Shown: positions 1 to 5,044 of the stretch, piece by piece
How positions within the stretch are numbered: position 1 is the stretch's first letter
Layout of the letters: every line of letters begins with the position of its first letter
NCBI RefSeq assembly: GCF_000613305.1
Contig: NZ_BAIO01000151.1
Coordinates: forward strand, 1-5,044
Direction: 5' to 3'
Source: Komagataeibacter kakiaceti JCM 25156
GTDB lineage: Bacteria; Pseudomonadota; Alphaproteobacteria; Acetobacterales; Acetobacteraceae
DNA: 5,044 bases
Notes under the pieces: generated by a model
Databases searched by the model: none
What the model was told of the DNA's origin: nothing
What the model saw: the letters and a program-made list of their open reading frames with translations, nothing else
Made by a program: the position numbers and the translations under genes

Positions 1-1014
1 CCCGTTCCGTCCCCCACGCCGCAGCGGCGGGTGGGGCGTCTGGTTGATGTGATCCACCGCATCACGACACGGCAGGTCTCTCCCACGCTGCCAGCCCATA
101 TCGGGTCTGGCGCTGTGGGAACGGGGACCGTGGCACGCCATGCTTCATTGTCCGGCTATGTTCCGGCAGGCGGGGGAGAGCATATAATTGCGGTCCCCCA
201 ACCCGTAACCACGCTTTCCGTTTCTCCTGTATCCGGAACGACCGGGCCCGTCGTCCCTATGCCTGCCATTACCCGGCCTGCTGCTTTTCTGCCCACGGGC
301 GTATTGGCGCAGCAGCCTGCCGGGAGAATCATTCATCTGGCCATGATGCGCGCCGCGCCGGTGGCGGGAGCAACTGGCGACCGCGCACCCCGTATTCATG
401 CACCATTTTTTCCATTCTCCCATGCAGCGGGGAAAGCCCTGTCATCCACATGGGGCGGAAACGAGCAATCCACTACCGTGACTGCACGCGGGACTGTACC
501 CATGCCGATTGAACGCAAATCTACCGGTGTGATCGCCACGATAGTGCGCCCAGACGGGTCATTAACGGCAGGACTGCCCGCATTCAGGCCCGATCATGCT
601 GGTGGACATACTGCCGGCATGCTCCCGTTCCTGAGTGGGAATATGGAGCGGACGTCTTTTGGCAGAATGCTGCCTTTTCACCCCATGGGCGGACAGGCGG
701 CGTGGGGAAACAGTGTCATGCCCACGGACATGGTAACGGCAGGCACTGGGTGGCAGGGCGAATGGGCGCGACCTTCCTTCATCAGTCCGGTGCCAGTGGT
801 CCATCCGGATACAACAGGCCGTGGCGGCAAGGAACGGGGAAGTCCAGCGCCGATGGTTCAGGTTACCATTCCACTGAAACTGGACCATCATGTACTGGGG
901 CAGGCCGTGGCCCGGATCGATACGAACCGTGCTCTGCATGAACATCGCGCCACCGGCACCGCGGCAGATGTGATGCAGTACCCCCAGATGCCGGGCCGGT
1001 CCATTGGCAGATAA
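1..1014 (+). CDS. Probable phage tail tape measure protein, C-terminal part (5' end outside the window)
   Basis: The frame is open from the first base with no stop, so the gene starts upstream; the GTG at position 31 is probably internal. The visible 337 residues are rich in Gly, Pro, Thr and Ala, with no membrane segment, coiled coil or catalytic motif that I can see. Only the end looks conserved: about residues 285-337 read as a short beta-strand followed by a helix (key pieces VTIPLKLDHHVLGQAVARI and a terminal PGRSI). That resembles, from memory, the C-terminal end of tape measure proteins in Mu-like phages. Position fits too, since the tape measure gene normally lies just before the baseplate genes. 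By eye, third codon positions are less GC-rich than in the genes from 1490 on. It could instead be a separate low-complexity tail protein. The open frame is well supported, but the function is inferred mainly from context. Confidence 0.55.
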   Translation, partial: PVPSPTPQRRVGRLVDVIHRITTRQVSPTLPAHIGSGAVGTGTVARHASLSGYVPAGGGEHIIAVPQPVTTLSVSPVSGTTGPVVPMPAITRPAAFLPTGVLAQQPAGRIIHLAMMRAAPVAGATGDRAPRIHAPFFPFSHAAGKALSSTWGGNEQSTTVTARGTVPMPIERKSTGVIATIVRPDGSLTAGLPAFRPDHAGGHTAGMLPFLSGNMERTSFGRMLPFHPMGGQAAWGNSVMPTDMVTAGTGWQGEWARPSFISPVPVVHPDTTGRGGKERGSPAPMVQVTIPLKLDHHVLGQAVARIDTNRALHEHRATGTAADVMQYPQMPGRSIGR

Positions 1015-1092
1015 AAAAATTACCGGGTACGGGGCATCTGTCCGTGGAAGCCTGCGACACCGTGCATTCAGGTGAATATTTTCTGGTTCTGT

Positions 1093-1122
1093 TTGACAAT
1101 AAATGATTGATAAAAATAGAAG
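1093..1122 (+). promoter_or_regulatory. Weak sigma70-like promoter candidate
   Basis: A perfect TTGACA lies at 1093-1098. With an 18-nt spacer, TAGAAG (1117-1122) matches four of six -10 consensus bases. It could drive the baseplate genes from 1490, but the hairpin repeat lies directly downstream. A separate perfect TATAAT at 1255-1260 has no good -35 partner. In AT-rich DNA such matches arise easily, so this is tentative. Confidence 0.22.
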
Positions 1123-1196
1123 TATTTGGGTGACGTTTTTTTTAAAAGGCGGCGTTTCCCGAAGCTTTTTGAAAAAAGCTTCACCAAAAACTTTCT
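1118..1196. repeat. MITE/REP-like palindromic element of about 79 bp
   Basis: The outer ends form an imperfect inverted repeat: 1118-1132 matches the reverse complement of 1182-1196 at 11 of 15 positions. Inside is a near-perfect palindrome at 1161-1182, with 10-bp arms GAAGCTTTTT and AAAAAGCTTC around a 2-nt centre. Next to it, AAAAGGCGGCG (1144-1154) follows a T-run, as if one arm of a second GC-rich hairpin had decayed. The layout resembles, from memory, short dispersed intergenic repeats common in acetic acid bacteria. It is not a standard intrinsic terminator, since no T-run follows the palindrome on either strand. The ends are my estimate, and copy number cannot be seen from one window. 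Confidence 0.55.
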
Positions 1197-1318
1197 TGTG
1201 ATTACGGAATACTTTAAAATCTGGTTCTGCAAATATCAAATTATCGGTTTATTTTATAATAAATAAAAGTTGTTTGTACTTAAGCAGATTGTAAGTGGGC
1301 CGGGGTAATCCATACGCC

Positions 1319-1353
1319 TGTAATGCTTCCTGCCTGCATGGTTTGGCATTACA
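1319..1353. repeat. 8-bp inverted repeat with a 19-nt loop
   Basis: TGTAATGC (1319-1326) is the exact reverse complement of GCATTACA (1346-1353). No T-run follows, so it is not a terminator. It lies 137-171 nt upstream of the start at 1490 and could be an operator-like dyad or an RNA hairpin in a leader. No known regulator is recognised, and an 8-bp match in a few hundred bases can occur by chance. Confidence 0.3.
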
Positions 1354-1489
1354 CAGGGCAAATGATGGCACAGCCACGCCGCTCATTCCTGTCGCATGGC
1401 CTTTCCGTGCTGCCTCATCCCATCATCCATTCTTCCATCATACCTGATGGGTCGCCCGCGTGGCGGCCCTGTTTCCAGTGGAATCCTTC

Positions 1490-2410
1490 ATGTCCCTGAC
1501 CCTTCTGAACGCGGAAACCGCCATCGGTTCGATCGGGCGGCTCTGGGCCTCCGCCCCCATAACCATTGGTCCGCTCACGCTAAGTGGCCTGGAAGTGCCA
1601 CAGGTCATACGCGATGGCGGCACCCAGCAGGTGGCGGTCCATCGGCTGCCTGGCGGAAACAGGATTATCGACGCGGTGGGCAATGATCCCGACCGGCTGG
1701 AGCTCAGCGGCACCTTTGTCGGTCCTACCGCCATTACGCGGGCGCGGATGCTCCGGCAGATGCGCATCGCGGGCCTGCCCGTGACGTTTACCGGGGCCGG
1801 TCTGTCGCTTACGGTCAGGATTGTCCAGTATTCCTATGATTACCAGCAGAAGGGGGTCGTTATCCCCTACCGTCTGGTGCTGGAGCAGCCACCGCAGGTG
1901 CCGGTTGCGTCAGGCAGCACGTCCGGCCTGTCGGCGCTGATTGGCGATGACGCGGCATCCGCGCTTTCGGGCATTACCGGTGCGCTGGGCGATGTGGCGA
2001 CCGTCGCGGGCGATGTGAGTGGACAGCTTTCCACCGTGATGGGCCAGGTCGCCCCCATTGCCGACATGGCGGGGGCGGGGGGCGTATTCGCCGGTATTCA
2101 GGATAATCTGGGTATGGTGGGCGGCCTGTCCGGGGCAGGGATCAATCTGGCTTCCGTGCCTGGCAGCGCGGCAAGCCTTGTATCCGGGCTGGAATCCGCC
2201 GGGGGCGGGCTGACGGCGGCCATAAGCCAGACCGGGGCAAACCTTGACGGTATCAGCCTGAACAATACGGCGGACCTGTCCACCCTGACCCAGAACGCGG
2301 AACTGCATAATGCGGCGGTCACGTCCGGCGCGCTGGTCAACCGGGCCTACGCCAACACCATCACCGCGACAGACGGCACGCAGAACGGGCCACTGGTCAC
2401 AACGCAGTAG
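1490..2410 (+). CDS. Phage tail/baseplate protein (DNA-circularisation/gpN-like or tail-connector type)
   Basis: This is a 306-residue structural protein. I prefer ATG 1490 to the upstream in-frame GTG at 1460: AGTGGA (1477-1482) sits 7 nt before it as a modest ribosome binding site, and conserved-looking sequence begins at MSLTLL. Residues about 25-135 look like one compact beta-rich domain, with LSGTFVGP at 72-79, a short helix RARMLRQM at 84-91, and VIPYRLVLE at 124-132. That pattern recalls the N-terminal domain of Mu gp43-type 'DNA circularisation' proteins and the tail proteins encoded beside LysM-like genes. Residues about 143-306 are Gly/Ala/Ser-rich, repetitive and without a recognisable domain. 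Mu gpN is longer, so equivalence is uncertain. The gene ends 12 nt before the LysM-like gene and starts the tightly packed baseplate block. I am sure it is a phage tail gene, less sure of the exact family. Confidence 0.72.
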   Translation: MSLTLLNAETAIGSIGRLWASAPITIGPLTLSGLEVPQVIRDGGTQQVAVHRLPGGNRIIDAVGNDPDRLELSGTFVGPTAITRARMLRQMRIAGLPVTFTGAGLSLTVRIVQYSYDYQQKGVVIPYRLVLEQPPQVPVASGSTSGLSALIGDDAASALSGITGALGDVATVAGDVSGQLSTVMGQVAPIADMAGAGGVFAGIQDNLGMVGGLSGAGINLASVPGSAASLVSGLESAGGGLTAAISQTGANLDGISLNNTADLSTLTQNAELHNAAVTSGALVNRAYANTITATDGTQNGPLVTTQ

Positions 2411-2422
2411 GAGCAGCGGGAC

Positions 2423-2632
2423 ATGACGACCATACTCAAGGTCACGGCGGCGGATATATCCCTGTATCATGTCGCCGCGGCGCGGTTGAATGACGCCACG
2501 CAGTGGTGGCGCATCGCACAGCTCAACGGCATGACTGATCCCGACCTGTCAGGCTTTACCACGCCGGTTACGCTGGTATTGCCTGCGGTCGATGCTTCAC
2601 AGGATAGCGGTGTGCCGGGGGTGGCGTCATGA
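2423..2632 (+). CDS. LysM-like tail protein, P2 gpX type
   Basis: This 69-residue protein is almost entirely one small domain. Residues about 5-56 follow the LysM/tail protein X pattern: a starting strand (ILKVTAAD), a first helix (SLYHVAAARL), a WWRIAQLNGM helix with the typical 'xxNxM' turn, then 'DPD...TPVTLVLP', which matches the closing strand of LysM folds. In P2 and related contractile tails, gpX-type proteins sit between tube and hub and act as a small connector; the peptidoglycan-binding role of classical LysM is not implied. AGGAG at 2409-2413, overlapping the stop of the previous gene, lies 9 nt before the ATG. The stop overlaps the next start as ATGA (2629-2632), so translation is probably coupled to the hub gene. 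The order X then D is as in P2. Confidence 0.8.
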   Translation: MTTILKVTAADISLYHVAAARLNDATQWWRIAQLNGMTDPDLSGFTTPVTLVLPAVDASQDSGVPGVAS

Positions 2633-3792
2633 GCGAAAGCATGACGGTCACCGCCCCACGCGGGCAACCCGTATGGCGCGCGCCACGGGCGCGGCTGCTG
2701 GTCAATGGCAGGGAACGGGGGGAGACCCCGCTGGAACGCTTCACCCTGACCCGCACCCGCTACAGCCGCGCCGATACGCTGGAACTGGACCTTGCCCTTG
2801 ACCGCACGAAAGTGCCCGGTTCCGGTCTGTGGTTCGACCTGAAGGCCCCGGCGGCGGGCAGGGCATTGGCCGATATCGACATCCAGCTTCAGATGCGTGA
2901 CGCGGCGCAGGCGGGCGCGCAGTGGACCACCATGTTCCAGGGTATCGTGGATCATGTCGCCCTCAGCCCGGCGGAAACGTCCGTCCATGTCCAGTGCCGG
3001 GATTATCTGGCGAAGCTGCTCGATATGCGGGTTCTCGATGGCTGGCTGAACATGACCGGGGCGGAGGTGGTCAGGGCCATGATCACCTCCGCCGGGCTGA
3101 CCCCCGATGTCACCATGACCGATGGCATGGTGGGCCAGTTCTGGCAGGTTGAACACAAGCGTAGCTCCGCCCCCAGCCACAGCCGGTTCCAGACCGCATT
3201 CGACCTTGCCAGCTATCTGGCCAACATGACCGGCTGCGATCTTTACGCGGAAGGAAAAACCATTGTCTGCGCGCCCTATCCCGTGGCGGACAAATCCAAC
3301 ACGCACGTAATGGATTATACGGATGGCGGCCCGAACACGCCGGTCTCGATGGGGGCCAGCGGGTTGCGCCTTACGCGTGATTACCAGATTGCCCGGGGTG
3401 TGATCGTGCATGTCATGTCATGGGACAGCCGCCAGCGGACACGGATTGATTACTACTGGTCCGCCCAGGGTGGTTCGACCTTCATGACGCAGGGCAACGC
3501 AAACCTGCACAGCTTCACCCTGCCGGGCGCGCGGCTTGATCTACTGCGGCGGTACGCCGAAGTCAAATACAACCAGATCGTGGCCCATGAGCGCACCATC
3601 AGCGGCACCATACCCGGCCGCATCACGCTGGAGCCGCGCCAGTTCATGCGGATAACCGGCACCGGCACGACGTGGGACGGCACGCTGGATGTGGAGGCCG
3701 TAAGCAGCGGATTTTCGTGGGAAGGCGGATTTTCGCAACAGATCACCCTGCGCGCCCGTAGCGCCACGAATGATGAGAACGCCAATGGCTGA
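2629..3792 (+). CDS. Baseplate hub protein, gpD / Mu gp44 type
   Basis: This 387-residue protein has the layout of the gpD/VgrG-N-like hub that caps the tail tube and holds the spike. Residues about 20-135 form the first beta-rich part, including LLVNGRE (23-29), LELDLALD (51-58) and the segment FQGIVDHVALSP (103-114) followed by VQCRDYLAKLLD (121-132); a 'GxVD ... RDxxAxL' pattern is typical of this family. A helix-rich middle (about 142-202, AEVVRAMITSAGL, FQTAFDLASYLANM) leads into a second beta domain, and the end (353-377) reads 'LDVEAVSSGFSWEGGFSQQI', the usual close of hub proteins. Length is normal. ATG 2629 overlaps the LysM-like stop; a second ATG at 2641 is possible. The 3' end overlaps the spike gene by 8 nt. 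In P2 the same gene also has a late-control activity, which is not implied here. Confidence 0.85.
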   Translation: MSESMTVTAPRGQPVWRAPRARLLVNGRERGETPLERFTLTRTRYSRADTLELDLALDRTKVPGSGLWFDLKAPAAGRALADIDIQLQMRDAAQAGAQWTTMFQGIVDHVALSPAETSVHVQCRDYLAKLLDMRVLDGWLNMTGAEVVRAMITSAGLTPDVTMTDGMVGQFWQVEHKRSSAPSHSRFQTAFDLASYLANMTGCDLYAEGKTIVCAPYPVADKSNTHVMDYTDGGPNTPVSMGASGLRLTRDYQIARGVIVHVMSWDSRQRTRIDYYWSAQGGSTFMTQGNANLHSFTLPGARLDLLRRYAEVKYNQIVAHERTISGTIPGRITLEPRQFMRITGTGTTWDGTLDVEAVSSGFSWEGGFSQQITLRARSATNDENANG

Positions 3793-4462
3793 TACCCGCA
3801 TGATTGCCGCCGGCACGGCAAACGCACTGGCGCAGCCCGGCTTCGGTCTGGTCAGCGCGGTGGACCCGGTTAACCACGCGGTCAAGGTCATACTCCAGCC
3901 TTCGGGCGTGGAAAGTGGCTGGATCCCCTGTGGCGCGATGCAGGTGGGCAACCTGCGCATCGCCTGCCTGCCCGATATGGGCGCGCATGTGGTGGTCACG
4001 GCGGTGGAAGGCGACGCAGAACATGCGCTGGTGGCCTGCCCTGTTTATGACGCGGTGATGATGCCCCCCATATCACCCGCGACCGGAAAGCAGGCCCAGC
4101 CGGGCGAACTGCTGATTCGGGCGGGATGCGGCGCGCCCCCGGCCTCGGACAGCGCACCACCGGGAAGCGCGACCCCGAACGCACCATGGTGGCACATTAC
4201 CCAGACTGCGATCCACGCGGGTGCGGGAGATACAACCGAGACTCTGACCACTAACGGCAAGACCTGGACAGTGGGAGGTGTAAGCATGGTGCTGGACATG
4301 AACGGGCTGGCCGTGACAGGGGGCGCCATCACGACCGATGGCGACATGACCGCGCAGGGCACCGTAACCGGGCAGACGGACGTAAAGGCGGCGGCAATAT
4401 CAGGCAGGGCCCATAACCACCCGGTCAGCGACGCACCGGGTATGACGGGGGCGCCGCAATGA
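3785..4462 (+). CDS. Baseplate spike protein, gpV / Mu gp45 type, with HxH tip
   Basis: This 225-residue protein matches the central spike that pierces the outer membrane. Residues about 19-90 are an OB-fold-like domain: GFGLVSAVDP (19-28), HAVKVILQPSGVESGWIP (31-48), then a P..G..V.V pattern and EGD near 75-77. Residues about 135-205 are short repeated beta segments (VGGVSMVLDMNGLAVTGG and following) as in a trimeric beta-helix. The end carries H210-N-H212 (codons 4412-4420) before PV and a Gly/Pro tail; HxH at this place binds an iron ion at the spike tip in P2 gpV and phi92 gp138. I chose ATG 3785, since GAGAA lies 5 nt upstream and the family starts near MADTRM; ATG 3770 or 3773 would add five or four residues. 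It overlaps the hub gene by 8 nt and the next gene by ATGA. Confidence 0.85.
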   Translation: MADTRMIAAGTANALAQPGFGLVSAVDPVNHAVKVILQPSGVESGWIPCGAMQVGNLRIACLPDMGAHVVVTAVEGDAEHALVACPVYDAVMMPPISPATGKQAQPGELLIRAGCGAPPASDSAPPGSATPNAPWWHITQTAIHAGAGDTTETLTTNGKTWTVGGVSMVLDMNGLAVTGGAITTDGDMTAQGTVTGQTDVKAAAISGRAHNHPVSDAPGMTGAPQ

Positions 4463-4822
4463 GCGATCTTTCCCACATTATCGGTAATGACCTTGGCCTG
4501 TCGGCATCGGGTGGGCCAGCAGTCGTGACCCGGTGCGGAACGGACGCGCCAGTCCGTCCTGCGCCGGCTGGGCACCAATGCGGGCGACTATATCTGGCAG
4601 ACCGGTTATGGCGCGGGCCTACCCGCGCGCGTGGGCGGCGTGGTGGATACCGCCGGCATCCAGGCGCTGGTCATGGCGCAGATGGCGCTGGAAACCGGCG
4701 TGGACCAGACCCGGCCCATCGGCGTGAACGTAGCACAGCCCGCGCCGGGGCAGGTGCGGCTGGACATAAGTTATACCGACACCACGGGCGCGGTGCAGGC
4801 GCTGAGCCTCCAGACAGGTTGA
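4459..4822 (+). pseudogene. Frameshifted baseplate wedge gene, gpW/gp25 or Mu gp46 type
   Basis: The gene begins at ATG 4459, overlapping the spike stop, with MSDLSHIIGNDLGLSASG. After codon 24 (ACC, 4528-4530) the family-like sequence continues in the +1 frame: skipping C4531 gives GAERTRQSVLRRLGTNAGDY and then IWQTGYGAGLP, ending at TGA 4820-4822. The joined product would be 120 residues, the usual size of these small wedge proteins, and 'RRLxTNxGDYxW...YGAGLP' is their conserved core. It normally sits between the spike and J genes, joining wedge to hub. The extra base lies in a CCC run, so it may be a real mutation, a sequencing error, or less likely a programmed shift; no typical slippery site is visible. 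The downstream frame has a TGA at 4526-4528 and no ATG or GTG before GTG 4631, so restart would lose the core. If the shift is real, the wedge protein is lost. Confidence 0.75.
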
Positions 4823-4920
4823 CCGCGACGGTCATATGGCGGCTTTCCTTATCCTGCGCCGCACCACAAGCAGACCAATATCGCCCATGCCGCATGCGCC
4901 ATGGATGCAATTCTTCCCTC

Positions 4921-4950
4921 AGGCCGCCTTCATGGGCGGCCTTTATTTAT
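4921..4950 (+). terminator. Terminator-like hairpin before the J-type gene
   Basis: A perfect 8-bp stem, AGGCCGCC (4921-4928) with GGCGGCCT (4935-4942), closes a 6-nt loop TTCATG and is followed by TTATTTAT (4943-4950). The GC-rich stem and T-rich tail fit an intrinsic terminator reading along the + strand. The J-type ribosome binding site begins only 3 nt later, so this would cut off the J gene unless transcription reads through or restarts. It may instead be a leader hairpin. Confidence 0.6.
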
Positions 4951-4962
4951 GCGGAGGTCCGT

Positions 4963-5044
4963 GTGGCCATCACGTTCCAATCCTTCAGAACCCTGCTGGG
5001 CAACATGGTCGCGGCGGTGCAGGGCGCGTGCCCCGCGCTGCTGG
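4963..5044 (+). CDS. Baseplate assembly protein J / Mu gp47 type, N-terminal fragment
   Basis: Only the first 27 codons are in the window; the gene runs off the right end. From GTG 4963 the product reads with the pattern 'ITFQSFRTLLGNMVAAVQG..P.LL', close to the usual start of J/gp47 wedge proteins, where 'F..L...M....G' is followed by 'LLD...GS..RA' just past this window edge. GGAGG (4953-4957) lies 5 nt before the GTG, an ideal ribosome binding site that settles this start. The in-frame ATG at 4894 would add 23 residues unlike the family and is disfavoured. J proteins form the outer baseplate wedge with gpI and gpW. Here the gene is separated from the wedge gene by 140 nt holding the hairpin at 4921-4950, unlike the overlapping genes upstream. 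Confidence 0.75.
   Translation, partial: MAITFQSFRTLLGNMVAAVQGACPALL

Larger units (their letters stand above)
1015..1489. other. AT-rich non-coding gap within the tail gene cluster
   Basis: No convincing gene lies in these 475 bases. The first 280 or so are clearly AT-rich and carry the hairpin repeat at 1118-1196 and promoter-like hexamers. The last 170 or so return to higher GC and hold an inverted repeat at 1319-1353. A gap this long is unusual between a tape measure gene and the next baseplate gene, where genes normally abut. A 45-codon frame (1362-1499) overlaps the next gene start but lacks further support. Confidence 0.7.

Noticed and set aside
1161..1182. Intrinsic terminator for the tape measure gene
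   Set aside because: The stem is AT-rich in its upper part and no T-run follows on either strand; it fits the dispersed repeat better.
562..1239. 225-codon open frame on the - strand over the tape measure end and the AT-rich gap
   Set aside because: It overlaps a better-supported + strand gene, crosses the repeat element, and its product shows no recognisable domain; it fits a chance frame opposite GC-rich coding DNA.
1362..1499. Small 45-codon frame (starting MMAQPRRSFLSHG) overlapping the start of the 1490 gene
   Set aside because: AGGG lies just upstream and it could be a coupled leader peptide, but the sequence is Pro/Ser/His-rich with no family likeness. Too little evidence to call it a gene.
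2467..3411. 314-codon open frame on the - strand opposite the hub gene
   Set aside because: The + strand hub gene has family patterns, coupled starts and normal length. The - strand product is a His/Gly/Arg-rich shadow with no domain.
4525..4534. Programmed +1 frameshift site
   Set aside because: No stop codon sits at the shift point in the zero frame, no recognisable slippery sequence or stimulator is visible, and this gene family is not known for frameshifting. A mutation or sequence error is simpler.
4045..4578. 177-codon - strand frame over the spike and wedge genes
   Set aside because: It runs opposite the OB-fold and HxH coding sequence and crosses two recognised genes; its product has no domain I recognise.
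4819..4854. TTGACC at 4819-4824 as a -35 box for the J-type gene
   Set aside because: No acceptable -10 hexamer occurs at 16-18 nt spacing; the match overlaps the wedge gene stop codon.

Overview
The window is a piece of the tail and baseplate module of a contractile-tailed (Mu/P2-like) prophage, or of a phage-derived particle such as a tailocin, in a high-GC bacterium. The host is most likely an alphaproteobacterium of the acetic acid bacteria (Komagataeibacter/Gluconacetobacter type). That guess rests on the codon use and on an AT-rich hairpin repeat at about 1118-1196, which resembles, from memory, dispersed intergenic repeats of that group. No search was run.

All recognised genes are on the + strand. 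Positions 1-1014 hold the 3' end of a long Gly/Pro/Thr-rich protein, probably the C-terminal tail of the tape measure protein. Positions 1015-1489 are a 475-nt AT-rich non-coding gap with a MITE/REP-like hairpin element, a second inverted repeat and weak promoter-like sequences. Then comes a tightly packed baseplate block: a tail/baseplate protein with a low-complexity C-terminal half (1490-2410), a LysM-like gpX-type protein (2423-2632), a gpD/Mu gp44-type hub (2629-3792), a gpV/Mu gp45-type spike with an HxH tip motif (3785-4462), and a gpW/gp25- or gp46-type wedge protein (4459-4822) that is frameshifted in this sequence. A 140-nt gap with a terminator-like hairpin follows, then the first 27 codons of a baseplate J/gp47-type gene (4963 onward).

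In the particle, the tape measure would set tail length, the LysM-like protein and hub would join tube to baseplate, the spike would tip the tube, and the W- and J-type proteins would form the wedges around the hub. Most junctions in the block are ATGA or 8-nt overlaps, which suggests translational coupling.

The most notable points are the single-base frameshift in the wedge gene, with a zero frame that stays open into the J gene; the terminator-like hairpin just before J; and the repeat-bearing AT-rich gap inside what is normally a compact operon. These may mean that the prophage is decaying or domesticated. I found no RNA gene, CRISPR array, insertion sequence or clearly new defence or other system.
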